From assembly GCA_037200125.1 (NCBI GenBank), contig JBBCGS010000001.1:1-64000 (forward strand): a stretch of 64,000 nt of DNA, read 5' to 3'. The translations under genes and the position numbers were made by a program. Positions 43,896 to 53,725 of the stretch are shown piece by piece; position 1 is the stretch's first letter, and the number at the start of each line of letters is the position of its first letter. The notes below the pieces were generated by a model. That model did not search any database. It was not told the origin of the DNA and worked only from the letters and a program-made list of their open reading frames with translations. Source of the DNA: JADGHX01 sp037200125. Its GTDB lineage: Bacteria; Pseudomonadota; Gammaproteobacteria; Steroidobacterales; Steroidobacteraceae.

Positions 43896-44582
43896 ATGCT
43901 GCTACATATCCCCAAGGTCCTCACGCCGGAAGAACTGACGGAAGTGCGTGAGGCCTTGGGGAGTGCCGAGTGGACCGACGGAAGGCAGACCGTCGGTGCG
44001 CAGGGCGCGCAGGTGAAGCGGAATGAGCAGCTTCCGGAAGCTTCGCCGGTGCGCCACGCACAGGGTGCGAAGGTTCTTGCCGCGCTTGCGCGCAATTCAC
44101 TCTATTTTTCGGCCTGTCTGCCGTTGCGGACGTTGCCGCCGCGGTTCAACCGTTATCGGGGCGGCGGCCAGTACGGATTCCATGTGGATGGCTCGGTGAT
44201 GGTCGTGGACGATGCCGAGGCCAAACGGCATATCCGGTCGGATATTTCTTGCACGCTGTTTCTCTGCGAGCCCGAGGAATACGACGGCGGAGATCTGGTT
44301 GTCAGCGACACGTATGGCGAGCATGAAATAAAGCTGCCGGCCGGGGATGCGATCGTTTATCCCTCCAGCAGTTTGCACAAGGTGACGCCTGTGACGCGCG
44401 GGACGCGGCTTGCGTCATTTTTTTGGGTTCAAAGTATGGTTCGCGATGATGGGCAGCGGCGGATGCTGTTCGATTTGGATACGTCTATCGAAACGCTTCG
44501 GCGTACGAACGCGAATGCCGACGCTGTTTTGCAGCTCACGAACGTTTATCACAACCTGTTGAGGCGGTGGGCTGAAGTCTGA
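43896..44582 (+). CDS. piuC: PKHD-type 2-oxoglutarate/Fe(II) dioxygenase (PiuC-like)
   Basis: A 228-residue non-heme iron hydroxylase. The start MLLHIPKVLTPEELTEVREAL, the R-Y-R-G-G-G-Q-Y-G-F-H-V-D-G metal site (HxD), the later His in SSSLHKVTPVTRGTR with the 2-oxoglutarate-binding Arg, and the conserved ending WVQSMVRDDGQRRMLFDLDTSIETLR identify PiuC/YbiX. These enzymes lie beside Fiu/PiuA receptors and are thought to modify a siderophore or related ligand. It is in an operon with the receptor. An inverted-repeat element begins 3 nt after its stop. Confidence 0.95.
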   Translation: MLLHIPKVLTPEELTEVREALGSAEWTDGRQTVGAQGAQVKRNEQLPEASPVRHAQGAKVLAALARNSLYFSACLPLRTLPPRFNRYRGGGQYGFHVDGSVMVVDDAEAKRHIRSDISCTLFLCEPEEYDGGDLVVSDTYGEHEIKLPAGDAIVYPSSSLHKVTPVTRGTRLASFFWVQSMVRDDGQRRMLFDLDTSIETLRRTNANADAVLQLTNVYHNLLRRWAEV

Positions 44583-44584
44583 CG

Positions 44585-44660
44585 AGAAGCCCTCAATCGC
44601 CGGGCGGCTAAGAGCGGGCCTCGCTCTTACCTCTTGGCCGCCCGGCGATTGAGGGCTTCT
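44585..44660. repeat. inverted-repeat element B
   Basis: Arms 44585-44614 and 44631-44660 (30 nt, one mismatch) with core CCCTCAATCGCCGGGCGGC surround a 16-nt loop. It starts just after the piuC stop and lies before the stop of the minus-strand response regulator (44694). It can fold into a very stable stem and may end both convergent transcripts. Same family as elements at 36539 and 55671. Confidence 0.9.
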
Positions 44661-44693
44661 TCAATTGAGGGCCTGTTCGGTCATCGCGATCGC

Positions 44694-45668
44694 TCAGCGA
44701 ACCGACTCACGCGCCGCCGATGGCGCGCCAAGCGTTTGAACCGCAATCGCCACCGCGGCCGCGCGATTCTCCACTCCCAGTTTCACGTACACGCGCTCGA
44801 GGTGCTTGTTCACCGTGCGCGGGCTCATGCCGAGAATCTCAGCGATATCGCGATTGGTTTTGCCGCCGGCGAGCCAGTTGAGCACCTCGGCCTCGCGGCC
44901 GGTGAGCTGGCAGGTCTCCGCGAGACGGCGCGTCGAGGTGTCTGTGCGTTGCTCGTCCAGGAGGAGCAGGCACTCACCGCCGGCGACTTCGCCGGCGTAG
45001 TGAATGTTCAGGCGCGCGCCGTTGCGTGACAGGCAAAGGTGCGAGCCGGCTTCGTTCTGAGCGAAGCGGCCGGCGAGTGCGCTATTGATCCAGGTACGCA
45101 GGCGCTCTTTCAGGGCGGAGCCGCCCTCGGCGCAGTATTCCTCGAGCCACTGGCGCGCGCGCGGGGATTGCCACGTGAAGTTGCCGCGTCGGTCGAGGGT
45201 CGCGCTCGCTTTTCCGCAAGCATCGATCGAGCGTTGGGCCTTGTGCAGCAGGCGGTTGCGATTTACGTGCGCGGAGATGCGCGCGAGCACTTCCTGCTGG
45301 CGCACGGGCTTCGTCACGTAGTCGATGGCGCCTTCGCCAAAGCCGCGCACGACGTGCTCGGCGTCGACGAGCGCGGTCATGAAGATCACAGGGATGTCGC
45401 GCGTCGCCGGGTCGCCTTTGATCGCGCGGCAGGTTTGAAAGCCGTCCATGCCCGGCATGACGGCGTCGAGCAGGATCACGTCGGGGGTAACGAGCCGCAG
45501 CCGCTCGAGCGCCGTCGGGCCGTCGATGGCGACCAGCACCTGATAGCCCGCCTCGTCGAGCGCGTCGGAGAGATAGGCGAGATTGGCGGGCGTGTCGTCG
45601 ACGATGAGTACGACGTCGCGGGGTACGGCGTCACGGGCCAGGACGTCGTGTGAGTCAGGCGCCATCAT
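44694..45668 (-). CDS. LuxR-type response regulator
   Basis: A 324-residue regulator. The receiver domain (DVVLIVDDTPANLAYLSDALDEAGY; phosphoacceptor in VILLDAVMPGMDG; Lys in YVTKPV) is followed by a PAS-like middle region (about 150-245) and a C-terminal LuxR helix-turn-helix (LTGREAEVLNWLAGGKTNRDIAEILGMSPRTVNKHLERVYVKL). Its start overlaps the end of the transporter-kinase gene by 14 nt, so the two are cotranscribed and probably form the cognate pair. The amide/urea genes on the other side of the kinase are the likely targets. Confidence 0.92.
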   Translation of the reverse strand: MMAPDSHDVLARDAVPRDVVLIVDDTPANLAYLSDALDEAGYQVLVAIDGPTALERLRLVTPDVILLDAVMPGMDGFQTCRAIKGDPATRDIPVIFMTALVDAEHVVRGFGEGAIDYVTKPVRQQEVLARISAHVNRNRLLHKAQRSIDACGKASATLDRRGNFTWQSPRARQWLEEYCAEGGSALKERLRTWINSALAGRFAQNEAGSHLCLSRNGARLNIHYAGEVAGGECLLLLDEQRTDTSTRRLAETCQLTGREAEVLNWLAGGKTNRDIAEILGMSPRTVNKHLERVYVKLGVENRAAAVAIAVQTLGAPSAARESVR

Positions 45669-48600
45669 GGTTCATGCTCTCTTCAATGAGGGTGACGATT
45701 TCAGCGGTGCGGAACTGTTTTGCGAGCTCGTTGAGTCGCAAGGCATACGGGCGGTACACCGGATCGAGCGCGCCGATGCGCTCGATTTCTTCGGTGACGC
45801 CCTTCATGTAGCCGATGCGCGCGTGTTGGCGCATTGCCATCAGGTGAATCGCGGGTGGCAGCGTGGCGTAATCCGCACTCTCCACGTTTGCGGCGACGGC
45901 TTCGCTCGCGTGCACCCATTGCATCGAAAGATGCAGCTGCAGCTGGCCGAGCAGCTCCGAGAGATGCACGGGCTTCTGAACGAAGCCGTTGCAGCCGGCT
46001 TCCGCCGTCGCCTCGCGATCGCGCTCGAACACGTTGGCGGAGATCGCGATGATCGGATTCGACCAGCCCCGCCCGCGTAGCGTGTGCGCGAGCTCGATGC
46101 CGCTCATGCCGGGCATGAGGAGGTCGATGAGCAACGCGTCCGGCTTGAACGCGTCGATGCGCCGGAGGCATTCCGCCGCGTCGAACGCTTCTTCGATGAG
46201 GAAGCCGAGCGGCAGGAGCATGTCCCGAACGACGGCGCGATGATCGGCCTGGTCATCCACCAGCATCAGCCGGCATCGTGGCCCGCGATAGCCCACGACT
46301 TCGCGAAGGGGCGTCACATCGTGCAGGCTCGCGACCGGCGGCAGCGAGACCCGGAGGGTGAATATGCTGCCGACGCCTTCCGCGCTTTCCACGGTGAGCT
46401 CGCCGCCCATCTGTTCGGCGATCATGCGGCTGATGGTCAGGCCGAGGCCGGTGCTGTCGTTCGAATGAGGCGTGTTCCGTGCGCGCTGGAAGGGCTGGAA
46501 GATTCTCTCGAGATCCTGCGCGGAGATGCCGGGGCCGGTGTCAGCGACGTCGATGCGCGCAATTTCGCCGGTGTGCCGGATGATCACCGCCACTTCGCCG
46601 CGCATCGTCAGCTTCACCGCGTTGCCGATGAGGTTGATCAGCACCTGTCGCACGCGCTTCTGATCCATCCGCACGACACGCGGCAGGCGATCGTGAATCT
46701 GCACGCGAAACGCGATGCCCTTGCGTTCCGCCGAAGCGCGGAACATGTTGACGACCTGCGTGAGGAACTCGGGCAGATCCGTCGCCACCGGCTGCAGCCG
46801 GAAGCGGCCCGCTTCAATGCGCGCTATGTCGAGAATCTCGTCGATGAGCGTCAGCAGGTGCTCGCCGCCCTGGCGGATCGTCTCGACAGCGTCGCGCCGG
46901 TGCGGTGGTATCGCCGAGTCGTTCTGGAGAATCTGCGCGTAGCCGATGATGCTGTTCAGGGGCGTGCGCAGCTCGTGGCTCATATCCCCGAGGAAGCGGC
47001 CCTTCGCCTGATTCGCGTGCTCGGCGGCTTCCTTGGCCTTCTGCAGCTTCGCATCGGTCTCGCGGTGATCTTCGATTTCCTGCTGCAGAAGAAGCGTCTG
47101 GCGGGTGGATTCCTCTTCCGCCACGAGGCGGCTCTCGCGTGTGAGCACGAGCCACCACGAGGCGACGCCCGCCACGACGAGCAGCGTCGCCCAGGTTTTC
47201 GAGAACATCTGCGCTAGCGCGGCTCGCGCGGCGCTTTCTCCCTCGGGAAGGGCGAGCAACTGCTGGTAGTAGACGATCCATGCCAGCACGGTCACTACGC
47301 TGGATATCAGCGCGAAGGTGAGAAGGAAGCCGGTGAGGCGCATCCGCGCTCGCTGGCTCCATCGGCCCCACGGCAGCCAGCTCTTTTCGGCGGGGGCCTG
47401 CTCGTCCGCTGCCGTCGCCTCAGGCTTCTTGCACATGTCGCGACAGCGCGCGTCCAGCGTGCAACAGAGAGAGCAGATGGTGCCCGCGTACGCTGGGCAG
47501 TGGGCCATGTCTTCCTTCTCGAAGTCATTGCCGCAGATGCAGCAGGTGTCCGCGAGGTTTTCAGGCTCGGGACGCGGGCGGGCGATGTAGTACTTGCCCT
47601 TCGTCGCCCAGGCGATGGCTGGCGCAAGCGCGAACGCGGTGAAGAGCGCGATGAACGGCGAGAACGCCTGCGCCGTCGCGCCGAGCAGCCCGACGAACGC
47701 CACCATCGACAACACGGAAGCCGCAAGCGTCGCGCCTACGCCGACGGGATTGATGTTGTAGAGATAGGCGCGCCGGAACTCCACGAACGGCGGGCTGAGC
47801 CCCAAAGGCTTGTTGATCACGAGATCCGCAACGAGCGCGCCAACCCATGCGATGGCCACGCACGAGTACAGCCCGAGCACGCGCGTGAGCGCGCCGAACA
47901 CGCCAAGCTCCATCAGCAGCACGGCGATCATCACGTTGAACACGAGCCACACGACGCGGCCCGGGTGGCTGTGAGTGAGGCGCGAGAAGAAATTCGACCA
48001 GGCGAGCGATCCCGCGTACGCGTTGGTTACGTTGATCTTCACCTGCGACAGGATCACGAACAGGGCGGTGGCGGCGAGTGCCCACTTCGGGTCGTAGAAC
48101 ACGTAGCTCCACGCCGTCAGGTACATCTGCGTCGGCTCTTCCGCCCGCTCGGCCGGAACGAGGTGCTGGAGGGCCAGGAACGCCAGAAACGCTCCCGCGA
48201 GCTGCTTCACGATGCCGGGGATGATCCAGCCCGGCCCGGCGGTCAGCATCGCCGTCCACCACTTCACCTTGTTCTGCGGCGTCTTCTCAGGAAGGAACCG
48301 CAGGAAATCCACCTGCTCGCCGATCTGCGCGATCAGCGAGAACGACACGGTGGCGGCCATCGCGAACAGCAGCGCGTCGAACCCGGCGCCGTCCGATTCG
48401 TAGCCGGCGAAGGACGTCCAGTCGCGCAGGAGCTGGGGCTCCTTCGCGAAGATGAACACAAAAGGCACGATCATCATCAGTGCCCAAGGTAGGGTGGTCC
48501 ATACCTGGAAACGACTTATGAACGTGATCCCATACAAAACCATCGGCACGATGACTATCGAGCTCAGCAGATACCCGAGCCCGAGCGGCAATCCGAAGTA

Positions 48601-49140
48601 CAGCTCGAACACCAGCGCCATGATCGCCGCCTCGAGGGCGAAGAAAATGAAGGTGAACGAGGCGTAGATGAGCGACGTGATCGTCGAGCCGATGTATCCG
48701 AAGCCCGCGCCCCGCGCGAGCAGGTCCATGTCGATGTTGTGGCGGGAGGCGTAGTAGCAGATGGGCAGCGCCGTCAGAAAGATGATGACGCCGACGGCGA
48801 GGATGGCCCATAGCGCGTTCGTGAAGCCGTACTTGATGGTGATGGCCCCACCAATGGCTTCGAGCGCGAGAAACGAGACAGAGCCGAACGCGGTGGCGGC
48901 AACGCGCCCGGCGGACCACTTGCGGAAACTGCGCGGCGCGAAGCGAAGCGCGTAGTCCTCGAGAGTCTCGTTGCCGACCCACGTGTTGTATTCGCGGCGA
49001 ACGCGGATGATGCGCTGAGTCGCGGCCGCGCCGCGCGCGCGACCGCGCTTCAGCACGTGTTCGCGGCCAGACGCCTCGGGCGCCCGCTCGCTTTTGCTTG
49101 TCGCCGCTCCCAAACAACCCCCGCCGTCGACTTTGCCCAC
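45655..49140 (-). CDS. NCS1-type transporter fused to hybrid histidine kinase
   Basis: An 1161-residue fusion. Residues about 55-520 form a nucleobase:cation symporter-1 (CodB-like) module with about twelve membrane helices. About 530-570 is a nine-Cys linker (DTCCICGNDF, AHCPAY, ICSLCC, RCRDMCKK) that probably binds zinc or a cluster. Two more helices (about 600-660) precede HisKA (MSHELRTPLNS, about 720), the catalytic domain (NLIGNAVKLT, DTGPGIS, STGLGLTISRMIAEQMGG), a receiver with Asp in LLIDLLMPGMSG (about 1005) and a helical tail. The module may sense transported substrate, like CbrA. The GTG start at 49140 is uncertain because it is only about 10 nt after the predicted sigma-54 start site. 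Confidence 0.88.
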   Translation of the reverse strand: MGKVDGGGCLGAATSKSERAPEASGREHVLKRGRARGAAATQRIIRVRREYNTWVGNETLEDYALRFAPRSFRKWSAGRVAATAFGSVSFLALEAIGGAITIKYGFTNALWAILAVGVIIFLTALPICYYASRHNIDMDLLARGAGFGYIGSTITSLIYASFTFIFFALEAAIMALVFELYFGLPLGLGYLLSSIVIVPMVLYGITFISRFQVWTTLPWALMMIVPFVFIFAKEPQLLRDWTSFAGYESDGAGFDALLFAMAATVSFSLIAQIGEQVDFLRFLPEKTPQNKVKWWTAMLTAGPGWIIPGIVKQLAGAFLAFLALQHLVPAERAEEPTQMYLTAWSYVFYDPKWALAATALFVILSQVKINVTNAYAGSLAWSNFFSRLTHSHPGRVVWLVFNVMIAVLLMELGVFGALTRVLGLYSCVAIAWVGALVADLVINKPLGLSPPFVEFRRAYLYNINPVGVGATLAASVLSMVAFVGLLGATAQAFSPFIALFTAFALAPAIAWATKGKYYIARPRPEPENLADTCCICGNDFEKEDMAHCPAYAGTICSLCCTLDARCRDMCKKPEATAADEQAPAEKSWLPWGRWSQRARMRLTGFLLTFALISSVVTVLAWIVYYQQLLALPEGESAARAALAQMFSKTWATLLVVAGVASWWLVLTRESRLVAEEESTRQTLLLQQEIEDHRETDAKLQKAKEAAEHANQAKGRFLGDMSHELRTPLNSIIGYAQILQNDSAIPPHRRDAVETIRQGGEHLLTLIDEILDIARIEAGRFRLQPVATDLPEFLTQVVNMFRASAERKGIAFRVQIHDRLPRVVRMDQKRVRQVLINLIGNAVKLTMRGEVAVIIRHTGEIARIDVADTGPGISAQDLERIFQPFQRARNTPHSNDSTGLGLTISRMIAEQMGGELTVESAEGVGSIFTLRVSLPPVASLHDVTPLREVVGYRGPRCRLMLVDDQADHRAVVRDMLLPLGFLIEEAFDAAECLRRIDAFKPDALLIDLLMPGMSGIELAHTLRGRGWSNPIIAISANVFERDREATAEAGCNGFVQKPVHLSELLGQLQLHLSMQWVHASEAVAANVESADYATLPPAIHLMAMRQHARIGYMKGVTEEIERIGALDPVYRPYALRLNELAKQFRTAEIVTLIEESMNHDGA

Positions 49141-49160
49141 ATCGACTTTGGAACGGACGA

Positions 49161-49176
49161 AGCAACAGCCATGCCA
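49161..49176 (-). promoter_or_regulatory. sigma-54 (-24/-12) promoter of the transporter-kinase gene
   Basis: Minus strand reads TGGCATG-GCTG-TTGCT: one mismatch to TGGCACG-N4-TTGCW with exact GG-N10-GC spacing. The predicted transcription start is near 49150, just before the annotated GTG. Sigma-54 control fits a nitrogen-source sensor. Confidence 0.65.
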
Positions 49177-49218
49177 TACGGCCGTATGTCTCGACGGCCG
49201 CGCACTTGAAGGCCTAAC

Positions 49219-49234
49219 TGGCTGATTGGTCGCT
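49219..49234 (+). promoter_or_regulatory. weak candidate sigma-54 promoter for urtA
   Basis: TGGCTGA-TTGG-TCGCT keeps the GG-N10-GC skeleton but departs from consensus at several flanking positions. It would give a leader of about 185 nt to the urtA ATG. The rest of the 289-nt gap shows no other clear promoter. Confidence 0.3.
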
Positions 49235-49429
49235 CGCTACCGATTCGCCGATGCGCACCGCCGGCGCAAGTTCGTGCACTACAAGTGCAGCCCCGCGAAA
49301 ACCGCACCGTTTTGCGCCGCCTGGTCCGCGGCTACGTCAATTGACGTATCGCGCGTTTCCCGGACCGAACCTCTAATCGCCGCCAACACGCCGATCACAA
49401 CTCATGGCGGAAACGGGGAGGAAGGTTAC

Positions 49430-50671
49430 ATGTCGATCAAATTCAGCGGAGCACGTCGCTCGGTGAGTGCGGGCCTCGCGGCCCTCGCACTCGCCGCGCT
49501 GACTACGGGGGCGGCAAGCGCAGCCGCGCCACCCACCAAAACGATCAACACCACAGGTCTCAAGGTTACCGATAGCGAGGTCTACGTCGGCCAGCTCCAT
49601 TCCGCGACGGGCACGATGGCCATCAGCGAAACGGGCTCCATCCAGGCCGAGCAACTCGCGATCGACCAGATCAATGCGACCGGCGGCATCCTCGGTCGCA
49701 AGATCAAGGTCATTCAGGAAGACGGCGCAAGCGACTGGCCGACCTTCGCCGAGAAGGCAAAGAAGCTGCTCGTGCAGGACAAAGTCGCGGCGGTCTTCGG
49801 CTGCTGGACCTCGGCCTCGCGCAAGGCGGTGCTGCCGGTATTCGAGAAAGAGAACGGCCTGCTGTACTACCCGACCTTCTACGAAGGTCTGGAACAGTCG
49901 AAGAACGTCTTCTACACCGGCCAGGAAGCCACTCAGCAGATCATCGCGGGCCTCGACTGGATCGCGAAGACCAAGGGCGCGAAGAGCTTCTACCTCGTGG
50001 GCTCGGATTACATCTGGCCGCGCACCTCGAACAAGATCGCGCGCAAGCACATCGAGAACGTGCTGCACGGAACGGTGGTGGGCGAGGAGTATTACCCGCT
50101 CGGCCACACGCAGTTCGGCTCGCTCATCAACAAGATCAAGCTGAAGAAGCCTGATGTCATCTACTCCATCGTCGTCGGCGGCTCGAACGTCGCGTGGTGG
50201 AAGCAGCTGAAGGCCGCGGGCCTGACCGCTGAGAAGCAGACCATCCTCACCATCTCGGTGACCGAAGACGAAGTGCTCGGCATCGGTGGCGAGAACATGG
50301 TCGGCCACTACTCCGCGATGAAGTACTTCGAAAGCATGGAGAACGACAACAACAAGAAGTTCGTTGCGGCGTTCAAAGCGAAGTACGGCCCGACGGCGGT
50401 GATCGGTGACGTGACGCAGGCTGCGTACGAAGGTCCGTGGCTCTGGAAGATGGCGGTCGAGAAGGCCGGCAGCTTCGATGTCGACAAGGTGGTCGCCGCT
50501 TCGCCGAACCTCGAGTTCACGGGCGCGCCGGAAGGGTACGTGAAGATTCATCCGAATCATCACCTGTGGAGCAAGTTGGTCATCGGCCAGTGGGGCGCGA
50601 ACGGCCAGGCGAAGGTGCTCTACCAGTCGGGGCTGATCGAGCCCAACCCGTTCCCGAAGGGCTATCAATAA
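49430..50671 (+). CDS. urtA: urea/short-chain amide ABC transporter substrate-binding protein
   Basis: A 413-residue periplasmic binding protein of the UrtA/FmdD family. The ATG at 49430 follows GGGAGGAAGG; a longer frame to 49226 is not needed. The signal peptide is LAALALAALTTGAASA. Family marks are VYVGQLHSATGTMAISETGS, NATGGILGRKI, VFGCWTSASRKAVLPVFEKENGLLYYPTFYEGLE, LVGSDYIWPRTSNKI and the C-terminal LIEPNPFPKGYQ. The adjacent formamidase gene suggests that formamide or related amides, as well as urea, are bound. First gene of urtABCDE-fmdA-fmdB. Confidence 0.95.
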   Translation: MSIKFSGARRSVSAGLAALALAALTTGAASAAAPPTKTINTTGLKVTDSEVYVGQLHSATGTMAISETGSIQAEQLAIDQINATGGILGRKIKVIQEDGASDWPTFAEKAKKLLVQDKVAAVFGCWTSASRKAVLPVFEKENGLLYYPTFYEGLEQSKNVFYTGQEATQQIIAGLDWIAKTKGAKSFYLVGSDYIWPRTSNKIARKHIENVLHGTVVGEEYYPLGHTQFGSLINKIKLKKPDVIYSIVVGGSNVAWWKQLKAAGLTAEKQTILTISVTEDEVLGIGGENMVGHYSAMKYFESMENDNNKKFVAAFKAKYGPTAVIGDVTQAAYEGPWLWKMAVEKAGSFDVDKVVAASPNLEFTGAPEGYVKIHPNHHLWSKLVIGQWGANGQAKVLYQSGLIEPNPFPKGYQ

Positions 50672-50719
50672 GTGCTCGGGTCAATCGTAGCTAAAGGTCG
50701 ATAACCGGGAGCGGCAAAG

Positions 50720-51643
50720 ATGGACGGCGTAGGCGTAGGCGAGTTCGGGTCGATCCTGCTGATGCAGGGGTTCAACGGTCTCAGTGTGTTCAGCGTGCTG
50801 GTGCTGATGGCGCTGGGGCTTGCGATCATCTTCGGGCAGATGGGCGTCATCAACATGGCGCACGGCGAGTTCCTGACGATCGGCGCGTACACGACGTACA
50901 TGCTCTCGCAGCTGACGACGAATTACTTCCCGTCAGCGCAGCCTTACTACTTCTTCGTCGCAATCGTGGTGTCGTTCCTGCTAGGCGGGCTCGCCGGATA
51001 TTTCGTCGAGCTCGTCCTCATACGGCATCTCTACAAACGGCCACTCGATTCCCTGCTGGCGACGTGGGGGTTGAGCCTGATCATGCAGCAGCTGTTCCGG
51101 TCGACGTTCGGCGCGAAGGAAGTGAGCGCCACGTTGCCGGACTGGCTGCTGGGTTCCTGGCAGCCGACCGGAACAATCGACATTCCGCTGAACGGCCTCT
51201 TCGTGATGGCGCTCACGATCCTGCTGACGTTCGGCGTGTGGCTCTTCATGTATCGCTCTCGCGCCGGCCTCCAAATGCGCGCGACCACTCAGAACCGCGT
51301 GATCGCGGGCGCTGTCGGCATCAACACCGCGCGCGTCGACCGCATGACTTTCGCGATTGGTTGCGGGATCGCGGGCGTAGCCGGCGCCGCCTTCACAACG
51401 ATCGGCTCGACCGGGCCGACCAGCGGCTCGCTCTACATCGTCGATGCCTTCCTCACCGTCGTGTTCGGTGGCGCGCAAAGCCTGCTCGGCACGCTCGCCT
51501 CCGCATTCTCGATCGCACAGACGAACTCGACGCTCGAGTTCTTCCTCACCGGCTCCTCCGCCAAGGTGATCACGCTGCTGTCGATCATCATCATTCTCAT
51601 GATCCGGCCGCAGGGCCTGTTCTCCGTGAAGGTGCGCAAATGA
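50720..51643 (+). CDS. urtB: urea/amide ABC transporter permease UrtB
   Basis: A 307-residue branched-chain-type (LivH-like) permease with about eight membrane helices. It shows LSVFSVLVLMALGLAIIFGQMGVINMAHGEF and RDAQNRVIAG-like NRVIAGAVGINTARVDRMTFAIGCGIAGVAGAA, then FLTVVFGGAQSLLGTLASAF, the EAA-type loop. GGGAG precedes the ATG by eight bases. It follows urtA after 48 nt, and its stop overlaps the urtC start (ATGA). Forms the membrane channel with UrtC. Confidence 0.95.
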   Translation: MDGVGVGEFGSILLMQGFNGLSVFSVLVLMALGLAIIFGQMGVINMAHGEFLTIGAYTTYMLSQLTTNYFPSAQPYYFFVAIVVSFLLGGLAGYFVELVLIRHLYKRPLDSLLATWGLSLIMQQLFRSTFGAKEVSATLPDWLLGSWQPTGTIDIPLNGLFVMALTILLTFGVWLFMYRSRAGLQMRATTQNRVIAGAVGINTARVDRMTFAIGCGIAGVAGAAFTTIGSTGPTSGSLYIVDAFLTVVFGGAQSLLGTLASAFSIAQTNSTLEFFLTGSSAKVITLLSIIIILMIRPQGLFSVKVRK

Positions 51644-52931
51644 CGGCTGTGAAGGACCTGCTGAAGAATCGTGAAGCGGTCGGGATGATCGTGCTGGCGG
51701 CCATCATCTTCGTGATCCTGCCGCTGGCACTCGACATCTTCCGGCTGAATCTCGTCGGCAAGTATCTGACTTACGCCTTCGTCGCCGTCGGTCTCGTGCT
51801 GTGCTGGGGCTATGGCGGCGTGCTGAGCCTGGGGCAGGGTGTGTTCTTCGGGCTCGGCGGGTATTGCATGGCCATGTTCCTGAAGCTGGAGGCTTCGGAT
51901 CCGGTGAGCACGAAGATCCAGTCGACGCCGGGGATTCCGGACTTCATGGACTGGAATCAGCTCACGGCGCTGCCGGTGTTCTGGCAGCCGTTCCACAGCC
52001 TCACGTTCTCGCTGATCGCGATGATGGTCGTGCCCGGGCTGCTCGCATTCATCATCAGTGTCGCGATGTTCAAACGGCGTGTTGGCGGCGTGTACTTCGC
52101 CATCATCACCCAGGCGATCGCGGCGATTCTGACGATCCTCATCGTTGGCCAGCAGGGCTACACCGGTGGCGTGAACGGGATGACGGATCTCAAGACGCTG
52201 CACGGCTGGGACATCCGCACCGACAGCGCGAGGTACATTCTTTATTACGCCTGCGGCGCGTTGCTGTTCGCGATCGTCTTTGTCGGCCGGTTCGTGCTTC
52301 GGAGCAAGGCCGGCAAGCTGCTGCTCGCCATGCGGGACAAGGAGGAGCGCGTGCGTTTCTCCGGCTACGACGTCGCCAGTTTCAAGGTGTTTGTCTTCAC
52401 CCTCGCCGCGGTGTTCTCGGCGATCGGGGGCGCGCTCTTCACGCTTCAGGTGGGATTCATGTCGCCGTCGTTCGTGGGCATCGTGCCGTCGATCGAGATG
52501 GTGATCTTCACCGCGGTGGGCGGGCGCGCATCGATTCTCGGCGCGATCTACGGATCGCTCATCGTCAACTATGCGAAGACGTTTTTCTCCGAGAGCTTCC
52601 CGCAGCTGTGGTTGCTGTTCATGGGCGGCCTGTTCGTCGCGGTTGTGATGTTTTTTCCGAACGGACTCGCCGGGATACTCGAGCAGCATGGTTCGAAGCT
52701 TGCGCAATTGTGGCCGGGGCGCGGGCGTGACGCCGCGTCAGGCGCGGCGCCGGCCACGAGCCCCGGAATGCCGGCGCACGCCGGCAACGCCGCGGGCGAG
52801 GTCGGCCAGCTCTCGTCATCCGCGCGTGGCGCGCCTTCCGACGCCGTCACGCCTTCGACGGTGGCCGCGTCATCCGCCGGCGCGCCGGCCCGCACTGGCG
52901 CCGCGGCGACCGTTCGAGCGGAGGCCGGCAT

Positions 52932-52935
<4 letters not shown>
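51640..52935 (+). CDS. urtC: urea/amide ABC transporter permease UrtC with long low-complexity tail
   Basis: A 431-residue LivM-like permease starting at ATG 51640, which overlaps the urtB stop by four bases. Membrane helices run to about residue 350, with GYGGVLSLGQGVFFGLGGYCMAMFLKLE, YTGGVNGMTDLKTLHGWDI and SAIGGALFTLQVGFMSPSFVGIVPSIEMVIFTAVGG, the usual family blocks. The last about 65-70 residues are an Ala/Gly/Ser/Pro-rich tail not needed for transport, much longer than the few charged residues that end typical UrtC proteins. The stop overlaps the urtD start (ATGA). Confidence 0.94.
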
Positions 52936-53696
<761 letters not shown>

Positions 53697-53725
53697 TTCG
53701 GCCATCCGATCGCAAAGGCGCGCCA

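Noticed and set aside
49373..50668. 431-codon open frame on the - strand
   Set aside because: Antisense to urtA, which has clear family motifs; the minus frame has none.
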